This document shows positions 37,032-45,294 of a stretch of DNA of 64,000 nt, in pieces. The notes under the pieces were generated by a model. It worked only from the letters and a program-made list of their open reading frames with translations. It had not been told where the DNA came from and did not search any database. The position numbers and the translations under genes were made by a program. Positions within the stretch are counted from its first letter, which is position 1. Each line of letters opens with the position of its first letter. Source of the stretch: Pontibacter sp. SGAir0037 (lineage in GTDB: Bacteria > Bacteroidota > Bacteroidia > Cytophagales > Hymenobacteraceae); contig NZ_CP028092.1 in NCBI RefSeq assembly GCF_005491705.1, forward strand, positions 4,340,001 to 4,404,000. Reading direction: 5' to 3'.

Positions 37032-37189
37032 CTAAAGTGCGAAAGCGAATGTAAGTAAAAAAATAGATGCTAAATAGTAGATAACAGACTTTAGGTTCTG
37101 GATTTTAAAAGATTATCACATGCTCTTCACAAAATTTAGCTAGGAGTTGAATTGCGTACCTGTAGCTGCTATTTTTCAGCATTTAAAGT

Positions 37190-37891
37190 TTAAATTGTTG
37201 CCGTTAAAATCTCTGCGGCAGCTTTTCCTTTCCTGGCTTTTAGCTTGTATTTGGTAATAAAGAAGCTAATAACAGCAGAACCGATAACGGTTGGCCCTAA
37301 CCATGCGACAACAGGTGGGAGTACGGTGTTATTTACAACCAGAAAAGCGGTATAGGCTGCTATATTGCCTGCTATCATGCGTGTGATATGGTCGTAAAGC
37401 CAAAAGCTTTTATCAGCTGGCGCCTTGGTGTACTTACGCACATCTTTTGCTACTAAAAGCAAGGCAATGCTTCCAAAAACGATAGATACTATATTGCTGC
37501 TGTTGCCAAAGCTACTGCTCATGGTGCCTGCTAAACCAGAGAAAATAAAATAGGCGGCAAACACGGCCATTGTGATGGAAATAGCCCAATCCAAGCGTTT
37601 CGGTTTCTGACCTGTTGCCAGGCCTTTCAGGTAAAGTACCCGGTAGCCAGTGCTAACAAGGTAGGCACTGAATACACCAATAATCAGCAGAAACGGGCTG
37701 TGGTGGTGAGGCAGAATCGACATTATAATAGCAGTAGCCGCCACCAGCATCATCGCATAAAAAAATACTTTTCCTGTTAGGCGATGCTGCTTGCCTCCTT
37801 TCCTGTTTAACATCGAAACAGGGCCTGAGATTAAACCTGCTGTACCTGCTGCAATATGAAAGATAAGTAGCGTTGTAAATAAAGTTTCCAT
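37190..37891 (-). CDS. DUF2306-type membrane protein, probable LytTR target
   Basis: A 233-residue protein with about seven membrane helices. The pattern HIAAGTAGLISGPVSML followed by KQHRLTGKVFFYAMM, with conserved His and HR residues, fits the DUF2306 family, whose function is not known. A probable LytTR tandem site and a -7-like box lie at 37924-37996, directly upstream. The gene is between the kinase and the TPR/TonB-receptor operon, all on the minus strand. The family call rests on motif pattern only. Confidence 0.7.
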   Translation of the reverse strand: METLFTTLLIFHIAAGTAGLISGPVSMLNRKGGKQHRLTGKVFFYAMMLVAATAIIMSILPHHHSPFLLIIGVFSAYLVSTGYRVLYLKGLATGQKPKRLDWAISITMAVFAAYFIFSGLAGTMSSSFGNSSNIVSIVFGSIALLLVAKDVRKYTKAPADKSFWLYDHITRMIAGNIAAYTAFLVVNNTVLPPVVAWLGPTVIGSAVISFFITKYKLKARKGKAAAEILTATI

Positions 37892-37923
37892 ACTTGATTG
37901 TTGTTTCCGTTTCTGATCCAGAC

Positions 37924-37931
37924 CAAAGGTG
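37924..37931 (-). promoter_or_regulatory. Probable -7 box of the DUF2306 gene
   Basis: On the minus strand this reads CACCTTTG, 7 of 8 against TAnnTTTG. It lies 32 bp downstream of the LytTR tandem site, exactly as at the TonB receptor promoter, and 32 bp before the ATG. Confidence 0.5.
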
Positions 37932-37963
37932 CAAAAGGAGCCTCTTGTTCTAAACTATAAGTG

Positions 37964-37996
37964 GACGAACTGTAGAATCAGGAAGATGAATTGTAG
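37964..37996 (-). promoter_or_regulatory. LytTR-type tandem binding site, copy 1
   Basis: Two direct-repeat half sites, CTACAATTCATC and CTACAGTTCGTC on the minus strand, are separated by 9 bp, a 21-bp period. The promoter-proximal half contains ACAGTTCGT, which fits the published LytTR consensus at all positions; the other half differs at one core base. 26 of 33 bases match the copy at 40966-40998. Confidence 0.75.
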
Positions 37997-38006
37997 TTTA
38001 TGGCTG

Positions 38007-38648
38007 CTATTCACACTGCGCCAACAGTGCTTCTGCCTGAGGTTTCCCCCATGTAGGAGCTATGGCCGATGTAGTGGTTTCGGCTGCAAACTTCGCCATG
38101 GCCTCCTCCAGCAGTGGCTTTGCAGCGGTAGCACCGCCTCCAAACATTTTAGGCGTATAGAAGAGGGTGGCTCCTAACAGGTAGTATGCGCGTGGGTTAT
38201 CCGGATTAAGTTGCTTTGCTTTTTCTAAGGCTGCTATAGTGAGGCTGCTATATTTCATGCCGCGTGTAGTGGGCGAAACCTGCAGGCGCGTCTGGTGCAG
38301 CCATCCCTGGAGCACATACAATTCCGATTCTTTTGGAGCGAGCTTAAGAGCCTTATCCAGGTGCTGCTGCCCCTTGTCCAGGTACTGGTCTTTTTTAGCT
38401 TCGTTCTTTTCTTTGTTGCTCATGCTGATATAGCTCATGGTAGCGTAGTAAAGCGGCAGCCATGCCTGCTGCTCGGCATTGGCAATACGCTCAAAGTTGT
38501 TGGCCACCTGCTGCATGTCTTCTACAGTAGCGGCTCTGCCCATAGCTCCTAAGTTTTTACCGATAGCGGCTTCGTAGCCAGTGTTTTGAGCTATGGCGTT
38601 AAGTGCGAATAACACAGCGGTTGCGATAAGTAATAATTGCTTTTTCAT
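38007..38648 (-). CDS. Exported TPR-like protein in the TonB-receptor operon
   Basis: A 213-residue protein with a signal peptide (ALNAIA-Q). The mature part has helical pairs such as DKALKLAPKESELYVLQGWLH and EKAKQLNPDNPRAYYLLGATL, which follow the TPR pattern (about 34 residues each, with W/LG/A/Y/A/P). TPR proteins act as scaffolds; partner unknown. It is 90 bp downstream of the TonB-dependent receptor gene on the same strand, so it likely shares the LytTR-controlled promoter at 40926-40998. Confidence 0.78.
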   Translation of the reverse strand: MKKQLLLIATAVLFALNAIAQNTGYEAAIGKNLGAMGRAATVEDMQQVANNFERIANAEQQAWLPLYYATMSYISMSNKEKNEAKKDQYLDKGQQHLDKALKLAPKESELYVLQGWLHQTRLQVSPTTRGMKYSSLTIAALEKAKQLNPDNPRAYYLLGATLFYTPKMFGGGATAAKPLLEEAMAKFAAETTTSAIAPTWGKPQAEALLAQCE

Positions 38649-38738
38649 GATTTCTAATGGTTTTATAGTTTCTGTTTGATTTTATGCCGGTTGGTTATTC
38701 TTAACTCATAAGTTTTTAACTTCTGATTTGATGAAATA

Positions 38739-40901
38739 TTAGTGGTGGATGCTTTTGCCACCGAAGTTGATAAAGACACCTGCAAACAGGAATCGTTTGG
38801 CTGCAGGGGTAACTGCTGAGCGGTTAATAGCGCCCGACTCGTCTGGAGTGCTGGCGTAGCGGTAGCCGAATACCTGGCTGTTACCAAGTACATTGGTGGC
38901 AGAAAGGTAAATCACGGTAAAGTTGCCCCACAAACTGGTCAGGTAGCTGGCGTTCAGGCTCAGGTCGTTGTAGTTGGGAGTGCGACTTTGGTTGTAACCA
39001 TCCAGCGTCGGGTTGTGGTAAGGGCGGCCGCTGCCAAAAGCGTATGTGGCGCTAAGTTGAGTGCTGAGCTTCGGCAGAAAGTGTTTGTAAACCACCGACA
39101 GGTTATGTGTAGAGGCGAAAGTGGGTACGGCTTCCCGGGTATAGTTGCGGTAGTCGCGTTTGGTGTCCAGCAGGGAGTAAGAGATCCAGTAATCGCCGTT
39201 CCTGATGCTCTTTTTATCACGCCAGAAGAAGTCTATTCCTCTGGCATAGCCGGTGCCGTTATTGTTGTAGCTGCTGGGCGTGTAGCGGAGGCTCTCATTA
39301 TACTTTACCAGGTCGTTGTACTGCTTGTAGTATCCCTCTACCCGAAAGGTGCGGTTATCTTGCTGGTGTTGGTAGTTCAGGATATAATGTGTGGCGCTCT
39401 CGTAGCTAAGGTGGCGGTTAATTTTCAGGAATTCAGCTTCGGGGAGCTGGTAAAACTGCCCGTAAGCAGCCGATAGTTGACTATGTTCGTCTGTTTTATA
39501 GGCAATAGATATCCGGGGTGCTACATTGCCCTTTTCTAATACCGTAGAATTCTCTGTCCGGATGCCTATGCGGGTTACTAAGCGCTTGCTGATATACCAG
39601 TCTGCTTCGGTAAAGGCGGCAGCCAGGTAATCGGTGAAGCCGGGAGTTAAGGTTGAGTGGGCAGGGCTTTGGGTATACTGCTGCTCGTAGCCGCGTACTA
39701 CCAGTTCGCTGCCGAACTTCAGCCAAAGCGGCGTTGCCAGTTGGTGCTCCAGCATTACTTTTCCCTGTATCGCCTGGTCCTGTTCTGTCATATGCTCTTG
39801 CTCTACCTGTAGCACATCCTGATTAGAAGTGTAACCTGCCCCTGCATAAAGTGTCCATTTATCGTTCAGTAGCCCCTGATAAGTAAGGTTGTTAAAGAAG
39901 TTGCTGTTCTGTATAGCTACATGGCGTTGCCCGTCAGCGGTGAGCTGGTCCAGCTCTAAATATGAGTTGGAGTAGCTGCTGTACGCTTTCAGCATACCTT
40001 TGTCGGTTTTGTGTCGCAGCACAAAAGAGCCGCCTTTACTTTCAGGTGCCTGCTGCCAGGCAATGTTCTGCTTTACCAGCCCTACATAAGGTTGCATGTT
40101 GGTATAGTCGGCGGTGAGGGAGAGGGAGGTGTTATCCCAGCGTTGCGTGTGAGAAGCGCCTAAACCAATCGACATAATGGAAATGCCACTCTCAGTTGTC
40201 TCGGCCAGTCCGTTGCTTTTCAGAATTAAAGCTGATGACAGCGCCTGCCCGTATTCTGCGGAGTAGCCGCCTGAGCTAAAGCTGATGCCGCTAAACATAA
40301 AAGGCGAAAAACGACCACGTGCAGGCAAATCGGGCACAGAAGAATTGTAGGGCTTCTGTACCAGCAGGCCGTCTATGAAGCTTTTAGCTTCATAGCTGTC
40401 GCCGCCGCGCACAAATAACTTGCCCTCATCGCCTACACGTTGCGTACCTGGCAGAGACTGCAGGGCAGCATAGATATCGGCAGTGGCACCGGCGGTAGTA
40501 GCTACATCCAGCGAACTGAGAATGGTGCTGCGCTTTTCGTCGCCTGCTTCGAAAGCACCGGCTGTAATAACAACTGTATTCAGCTGGCTAAGCTTTTCTT
40601 TTAATTTAAAGCTGACAATTACTTCTTTCCCGCTAAGTGTAACAGGTAGTTCCTGCTGCTCATACCCTAGAAAAGAGGCTACTACTGTTTTTGTACCCGA
40701 TTCGTCTGTCTCAAAGGCAAAGCTGCCGTCGGTGCGGGAGGAGGTGCCATCGTAGCTGCCCTTTATAAACACATTGGCTCCTGGTACAGCTTCTCCTTTG
40801 GAGTCCAGCACTATACCGCTTACCGTTGTAGCTTGTTGTGCCAGCACCATCAGCGGGGCCAGGCAAAGTAAGATCAGGAGGCTTGTAAATCTTTGTATCA
40901 T
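38739..40901 (-). CDS. TonB-dependent outer-membrane receptor, probable LytTR target
   Basis: A 720-residue receptor. A signal peptide (LAPLMVLA-Q) is followed by a carboxypeptidase-regulatory-like domain (residues about 22-100; SGIVLDSKGEAVPGANVF), a plug domain from about 125 (LSSLDVATTAGATADIY, LFVRGGDSYEAK) and a barrel ending in an aromatic-rich strand. I chose the ATG at 40901; a TTG at 40928 would place residues before the signal peptide. No SusD gene follows, so a glycan-specific SusCD system is unlikely. The ligand is unknown. Regulation by the neighbouring LytTR protein is inferred from the upstream sites. Confidence 0.88.
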   Translation of the reverse strand: MIQRFTSLLILLCLAPLMVLAQQATTVSGIVLDSKGEAVPGANVFIKGSYDGTSSRTDGSFAFETDESGTKTVVASFLGYEQQELPVTLSGKEVIVSFKLKEKLSQLNTVVITAGAFEAGDEKRSTILSSLDVATTAGATADIYAALQSLPGTQRVGDEGKLFVRGGDSYEAKSFIDGLLVQKPYNSSVPDLPARGRFSPFMFSGISFSSGGYSAEYGQALSSALILKSNGLAETTESGISIMSIGLGASHTQRWDNTSLSLTADYTNMQPYVGLVKQNIAWQQAPESKGGSFVLRHKTDKGMLKAYSSYSNSYLELDQLTADGQRHVAIQNSNFFNNLTYQGLLNDKWTLYAGAGYTSNQDVLQVEQEHMTEQDQAIQGKVMLEHQLATPLWLKFGSELVVRGYEQQYTQSPAHSTLTPGFTDYLAAAFTEADWYISKRLVTRIGIRTENSTVLEKGNVAPRISIAYKTDEHSQLSAAYGQFYQLPEAEFLKINRHLSYESATHYILNYQHQQDNRTFRVEGYYKQYNDLVKYNESLRYTPSSYNNNGTGYARGIDFFWRDKKSIRNGDYWISYSLLDTKRDYRNYTREAVPTFASTHNLSVVYKHFLPKLSTQLSATYAFGSGRPYHNPTLDGYNQSRTPNYNDLSLNASYLTSLWGNFTVIYLSATNVLGNSQVFGYRYASTPDESGAINRSAVTPAAKRFLFAGVFINFGGKSIHH

Positions 40902-40925
40902 AGTAGTTGTCGTTAAACTTCGGAT

Positions 40926-40933
40926 CAAAGATG
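40926..40933 (-). promoter_or_regulatory. Probable -7 box of the TonB-receptor operon
   Basis: The minus strand reads CATCTTTG, 7 of 8 against TAnnTTTG. It is 32 bp downstream of the LytTR-type tandem site and 24 bp upstream of the receptor ATG. The distance to the site is the same as at 37924-37931. Confidence 0.5.
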
Positions 40934-40965
40934 GACAGGCAAAGTACTGTTTAAAACTTAAACAA

Positions 40966-40998
40966 GACGAACCGTAGAATAAGCAGGATGGAGTGTAG
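40966..40998 (-). promoter_or_regulatory. LytTR-type tandem binding site, copy 2
   Basis: The minus strand reads CTACACTCCATC, 9 bp, then CTACGGTTCGTC: two direct half sites with a 21-bp period. ACGGTTCGT in the proximal half is a one-base departure from, or fit to, the degenerate LytTR consensus. The element lies 65 bp before the TonB receptor ATG. Confidence 0.75.
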
Positions 40999-41192
40999 AA
41001 CCTTAATGATATGCCGAAATGACACCGTTTAAGAAAGCTGTAGCTGCTGTAACCACTGATTTTAATCCTGTCAGGTAGAAATCATCAACAACTATTTAGC
41101 CTTAAAAGAGGTATAAGATAAAATCATAAATTGGATTTTATTTACCTCGCAAACTTAAATTTTATTTATTCCTTAATCTAAATTAGACTATT

Positions 41193-41699
41193 ATGAATTT
41201 GCTATATAAAAAAGTAAGAGGAGTGGTAGCAGCAACTCTTATGCTTGGAGCAGCTGTATTTGCAAACAATGTTTATGCTCAATCGTCTACTTCGCAGGCA
41301 CCCCCTGCACAACAAGGTGCCGCTGCCAAAACCGATTTTTCTGATGCTGAAATCAAACAGTTTGCTGATGCCAACAACCGCCTAATGGCAGTACAGCAGG
41401 AAGGCGAAAAAGTAATGCTGAACATCCTGCAGGAAGAAAAAGTAGAAGTGGAAAAGTTTAATGAGCTTGCCAAAGCTTACCAGGAGCAAAAACTGGAAGA
41501 GGTAAGCGCAACACCAGAAGAAATGGCTGCTTTTAACAAGGCCGCTCAAAGAATTATGGAAATGCAGCCTACCATTCAGCGCGATGTGGAGCAGGCTATT
41601 GTAAAAGACGGTATGTCTTTAGAAAAATATGAGCAGATTATGCTGGCTTATCAGCAAAGCCCGGTTCTGCAGGCGAAGGTGCATAAAATGATGGAATAG
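41193..41699 (+). CDS. DUF4168-type exported protein
   Basis: A 168-residue protein with a signal peptide ending NNVYA-Q, followed by a Gln/Ala/Pro-rich linker and an all-helical domain (FSDAEIKQFADANNRLMAVQ; FNKAAQRIMEMQPTIQRD; YEQIMLAYQQSPVLQAKV). This order fits the DUF4168 family. The function is unknown; it is probably periplasmic. It is divergent from the TonB receptor operon and ends at a strong bidirectional terminator. Confidence 0.8.
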   Translation: MNLLYKKVRGVVAATLMLGAAVFANNVYAQSSTSQAPPAQQGAAAKTDFSDAEIKQFADANNRLMAVQQEGEKVMLNILQEEKVEVEKFNELAKAYQEQKLEEVSATPEEMAAFNKAAQRIMEMQPTIQRDVEQAIVKDGMSLEKYEQIMLAYQQSPVLQAKVHKMME

Positions 41700-41719
41700 A
41701 AACTGAGAAAGTATGTTTC

Positions 41720-41763
41720 CCAACAAAAAAGGCTTTGCTGTTCAGCAAAGCCTTTTTTGTTGG
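41720..41763. terminator. Bidirectional terminator after DUF4168
   Basis: Perfect 21-bp arms (41720-41740 and 41743-41763) with an A-run on the left and a T-run on the right of the GGCTTTGCTG stem. It serves the DUF4168 gene and the convergent gene ending at 41776. Confidence 0.9.
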
Positions 41764-41775
41764 CGTGCCAGCCTG

Positions 41776-43302
41776 TTACTGCTGGGCAAATTCTACAATT
41801 TTAAATGTTCTGGACTTTCTGTCGAAGTAGCCATAGTGCAGCTTATTGCCATAGCGGTATAAGGTTGCAAAGTCTGGCGATGGCTTAAGCTCCTGCTCAA
41901 ATTTCTCCAGTTTATACTGTGGTATGGAGGGAGCTGCCGAAGTGTCTCTGGCTGCTAAAGAGTTTTTATCCAACACAGCCCTGAAATAGGTGCTCACACC
42001 AGGATCAGAACCATTGGCATCAATGTTTCTGTACGGGTCGTAAAAGTACCGGCTGTAAAATGGCGAATTCAGGTAATAACTCGGTATGGTATAAGCCGGC
42101 GTCCAACGGCCTGGTACCATCACCACTCCTCGTGCAGTTCTGACATACTGATCAGGCGTACGAACCATGCGGGAGTCGTTAAAGTTATTGTTACGGTTAG
42201 AGGCTGGTGGTGCATAAGAGCCGATTGTCAACTGTATGGTGCTGTCGTTAAACGCATCTACTGTGATGGCCGGCACACCGTCTGCCAGGTTCCGAAGCTC
42301 TTTACCGCCTTCAATTTCTTTTACTTTAGAAGAAAACAGCGCCTGTCTGCCACGCTGAAATACAGGAGTGGCTTTTAGTGTGATTTCCTCGTTGCTGCCA
42401 AAGCTATACTCTTTTAAGGCCGCTAAAGTATTGAAATCGTAAGCAACCAGTTTCAGGCTGTCTTTATCAAGCTGCAGCCGGAAGAGCGTATTCTCATGCA
42501 GAAACGAATTAAATTTTGGCTCGTTCTTCTGTTCAATGTAAGGCAGCGTACGATAATTGGCTTGCCCGCTGTTCCAGTCCAGGGTCAGGATTTCGGTTGT
42601 CACTTTTCTGCCGTTGCCTTTGGTCTGGTATCCATCGAATACCATGTGTACCCTATCTCCGCGTGAATAGATTTTGCTGCGATGGTGCCCGGTAAATACA
42701 GTACGCTCCAGATCCTGGTTTACATAAATCAGCTCGTTTTCGCGCTGCTGACGGATATTGGTGCGAGGCATTTTAGAAGCAAATATTTTTTTCTCCATCT
42801 GCACGGCATCCTCTGCATCGCGGTAAAGGTGAATGTTGTTATGCTTATCAGTATATACCATATAAAAGTGCTGCTGATCTGCAAAAGAACCAATGTACTG
42901 TTCACCTCTGCCTACTTTCAGCTCAATATCCTGAAAGCTTCTGAAAGTGCCCTGCCTTTTATCTATACCAAACGGGCGCAGGTAGTGGCGGCGGCCGTTT
43001 ACATGGCGGCTGTAAAATATAAAAGTATCATCCACAACGCGGGTACCCAGAATCTGTGGGTCCTGGTTCATGCGGAAAGGAATAATTTGTGAGGCTAACT
43101 GTTCTCCTGAAGGTGAAAGTAAATTAAAGTATATTTTACCTCCCTGGTAGTAGTACACACAAACGTTTCCCTCTTCATCAGCCACCGTTACCAGATCCTG
43201 CACACGTGTTGTGGGCATTTCTATAGAAGCAAACTCATGCTGAGCAGTGGCCGCTACAGAAAATATACCCAGGAAAAGTATGGTCAAAAATGATCTTATC
43301 AT
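41776..43302 (-). CDS. Large exported protein of unknown function
   Basis: A 508-residue protein with a signal peptide cleaved near VAATA-Q. Its mature part has a repeating beta pattern with many aromatic pairs (YYYQGGKIYF, VDDTFIFYSRH, QHFYMVYTDKHN, RVHMVFDGYQ) that suggests a beta-propeller-like fold up to about residue 380. A Pro/Tyr/Asn-rich segment with YLNSPFYSRYFYDPYRNI follows. I do not recognise a family or catalytic residues. It stands alone between two terminators and has no evident partner. Confidence 0.65.
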   Translation of the reverse strand: MIRSFLTILFLGIFSVAATAQHEFASIEMPTTRVQDLVTVADEEGNVCVYYYQGGKIYFNLLSPSGEQLASQIIPFRMNQDPQILGTRVVDDTFIFYSRHVNGRRHYLRPFGIDKRQGTFRSFQDIELKVGRGEQYIGSFADQQHFYMVYTDKHNNIHLYRDAEDAVQMEKKIFASKMPRTNIRQQRENELIYVNQDLERTVFTGHHRSKIYSRGDRVHMVFDGYQTKGNGRKVTTEILTLDWNSGQANYRTLPYIEQKNEPKFNSFLHENTLFRLQLDKDSLKLVAYDFNTLAALKEYSFGSNEEITLKATPVFQRGRQALFSSKVKEIEGGKELRNLADGVPAITVDAFNDSTIQLTIGSYAPPASNRNNNFNDSRMVRTPDQYVRTARGVVMVPGRWTPAYTIPSYYLNSPFYSRYFYDPYRNIDANGSDPGVSTYFRAVLDKNSLAARDTSAAPSIPQYKLEKFEQELKPSPDFATLYRYGNKLHYGYFDRKSRTFKIVEFAQQ

Positions 43303-43500
43303 AAAGGAAAAGATTATAAATTATACTATTTTAACGAGCAAATTTCTAGCCAAAGTATACAATAAAATCACTTTAAATGCTAATTTATAAGCTTTTTTAT
43401 CTTGTTGGGATCCATCACTAGTATATAGCATTGTACTATATATAGTGCAAAAATTTAAAAGCCATAGCTTGAGCTTTATTTTACATCTAATATAAAAAAT

Positions 43501-43533
43501 AAAAGCTCAACTAGGAGGCATAGTTGAGCTTTT
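43501..43533 (-). terminator. Intrinsic terminator after asnS
   Basis: AAAAGCTCAACTA and TAGTTGAGCTTTT form a perfect 13-bp stem around GGAGGCA. On the minus strand a T-rich run (ATTTTTTATATT) follows. It begins 19 bp after the asnS stop. Confidence 0.85.
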
Positions 43534-43551
43534 GTAATCAGCTATTTTAGT

Positions 43552-44991
43552 TTAGAATTCAGCATTTTTAGGTGTGCGCGGGAATGGGATCACATCACGT
43601 ATATTGCCCATACCTGTAACAAACTGCACCAGTCGCTCAAAGCCCAGGCCGAAACCAGCGTGTGGGCAGCTGCCGAAGCGGCGGGTGTCTAAATACCACC
43701 AAAGCTCTTCTGTAGGTACGCCCATTTCTTCCATACGCTCTGTTAATTTGTCGAGGCGTTCCTCGCGTTGCGAACCACCCACTATTTCGCCTATACCCGG
43801 AGCCAGAATATCCATGGCAGCTACTGTTTTGCCATCGTCGTTCAGGCGCATGTAGAACGATTTAATATCTTTCGGGTAGTTGGTAACAATTACCGGCTTC
43901 TTAAAGTGCTTCTCTACCAGGTAGCGCTCATGCTCACTCTGCAGGTCTACACCCCACGATACCTCATACTGGAATTTCTTCTTCTTGTAAGCAGGAGAGT
44001 TTAGCAGAATATCGATGGCCTCTGTATAGGTGATGCGCTCAAAGCTATTGTTTGCCACAAACTCCAGTTTCTCCAGCAGGCTCATTTCGTTGCGCTCGTT
44101 TTGTGGCTTCTGTTTTTCCTCTTCTGCCAGGCGCTGGCCCAGGAACTCAATGTCGGCGCTGTTATTTTCGATGGCATAGCGAATGACATACTTGATAAAC
44201 TCTTCTGCCAGGTTAGCATTGTCCTGCAGGTCGTAGAAAGCCATTTCCGGCTCAATCATCCAGAACTCGGCCAGGTGGCGGGCAGTGTTAGAGTTTTCGG
44301 CACGGAAAGTAGGGCCGAATGTGTAAATATCGCTAAAAGCCATAGCTGCCAGCTCTCCTTCCAACTGACCAGATACAGTCAGGTTTGTAGAGCGGCCAAA
44401 GAAGTCTTCTTCAAAATTGATTTTGCCTTCTTCGTTACGTGGCAGGTTGTCCAGGTCTAGAGTAGTTACCCGGAACATTTCTCCGGCACCCTCGGCATCG
44501 GAAGCCGTTACGATAGGCGTATGCATATACACGAAGCCACGCTCGTTAAAAAATTTATGCACGGCAAAAGCCAGCGAGTTGCGCAGCCTGAACACAGCAC
44601 CAAAAGTGTTGGTACGGAAGCGCAGGTGAGCGATCTCACGCAGGAACTCCAGCGAGTGTGCTTTTTTTTGCAGCGGATATGTTTCCGGATCTGCTTTACC
44701 CAGAACCTCAATCGTATTGGCTAAAACCTCATAAGCCTGTCCTTTGCCCTGCGAGGCCACAAGCTCACCTGTAACTGCTACACTGGCTCCGGTAGTTACA
44801 TCTTTTAAAGCTTCTTCGCTAAACTTTTCAGCATCGGCCACTACCTGTAAACTATGGATGGTAGAGCCGTCGTTCACGGCAATAAAGGTTACATATTTGT
44901 TCCCGCGTTTTGTGCGCACCCAGCCTTTCAGCAGAATCTCTTTTCCTGCCTCGGCACCTGTTAGCAAATCTTTAACTTTCGTACGTTGCAT
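43552..44991 (-). CDS. asnS: Asparaginyl-tRNA synthetase
   Basis: A 479-residue class IIb synthetase that charges tRNA-Asn. An N-terminal OB-fold ([21 protein letters not shown]) is followed by motif 2 ([25 protein letters not shown]) and motif 3 ([27 protein letters not shown]). The last residues [10 protein letters not shown] are typical of the class. The length matches family members. It is divergent from rpoN across about 300 bp and ended by the hairpin above. Confidence 0.96.
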   Translation of the reverse strand: MQRTKVKDLLTGAEAGKEILLKGWVRTKRGNKYVTFIAVNDGSTIHSLQVVADAEKFSEEALKDVTTGASVAVTGELVASQGKGQAYEVLANTIEVLGKADPETYPLQKKAHSLEFLREIAHLRFRTNTFGAVFRLRNSLAFAVHKFFNERGFVYMHTPIVTASDAEGAGEMFRVTTLDLDNLPRNEEGKINFEEDFFGRSTNLTVSGQLEGELAAMAFSDIYTFGPTFRAENSNTARHLAEFWMIEPEMAFYDLQDNANLAEEFIKYVIRYAIENNSADIEFLGQRLAEEEKQKPQNERNEMSLLEKLEFVANNSFERITYTEAIDILLNSPAYKKKKFQYEVSWGVDLQSEHERYLVEKHFKKPVIVTNYPKDIKSFYMRLNDDGKTVAAMDILAPGIGEIVGGSQREERLDKLTERMEEMGVPTEELWWYLDTRRFGSCPHAGFGLGFERLVQFVTGMGNIRDVIPFPRTPKNAEF

Positions 44992-45181
44992 GTATAGTAT
45001 ATTGTAAAAATCTTAATTAGATTAGTCTCCGAATTGAAAATGTAAATTTATAAACTATAAACTTACCTTAAACATAAACTTTTAAGAAGAAGTATCTTAT
45101 CGCCTTTTATACAGCTATGTACTGAGGCTTTTCCTGGTGTAGGCTTTACCCTTGCTGTTTTATAAGATAGACTAATTATTC

Positions 45182-45191
45182 GTTTCGAAAC
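45182..45191. promoter_or_regulatory. GTTTCGAAAC palindrome upstream of the rpoN promoter
   Basis: A perfect 10-bp palindrome, followed 11 bp later by GAAACG. It ends 32 bp before the -33 box of rpoN, so it could be an activator site, but the short length also permits chance. Confidence 0.3.
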
Positions 45192-45223
45192 AATCCTTCA
45201 AAGAAACGATATTTTAACCTTTT

Positions 45224-45256
45224 TTTGATATTGCGAGTAAAAATATCCTAAATTTG
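45224..45256 (+). promoter_or_regulatory. Bacteroidota-type promoter of rpoN
   Basis: TTTG at 45224-45227 and TAAATTTG at 45249-45256 are separated by 21 bp. Both boxes match the housekeeping consensus of Bacteroidota. The rpoN ATG is 38 bp downstream of the -7 box. Confidence 0.7.
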
Positions 45257-45294
45257 GAGGTGCTGAAACAGGCATTTAAATTTTTTTTCAGATT

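Larger units (their letters stand above)
44992..45294. other. Shared promoter region of asnS and rpoN
   Basis: About 300 bp of AT-rich sequence. It holds the rpoN promoter (45224-45256) and, at 45182-45191, the palindrome GTTTCGAAAC followed by a further GAAACG. No gene or stable RNA was recognised. Confidence 0.5.
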
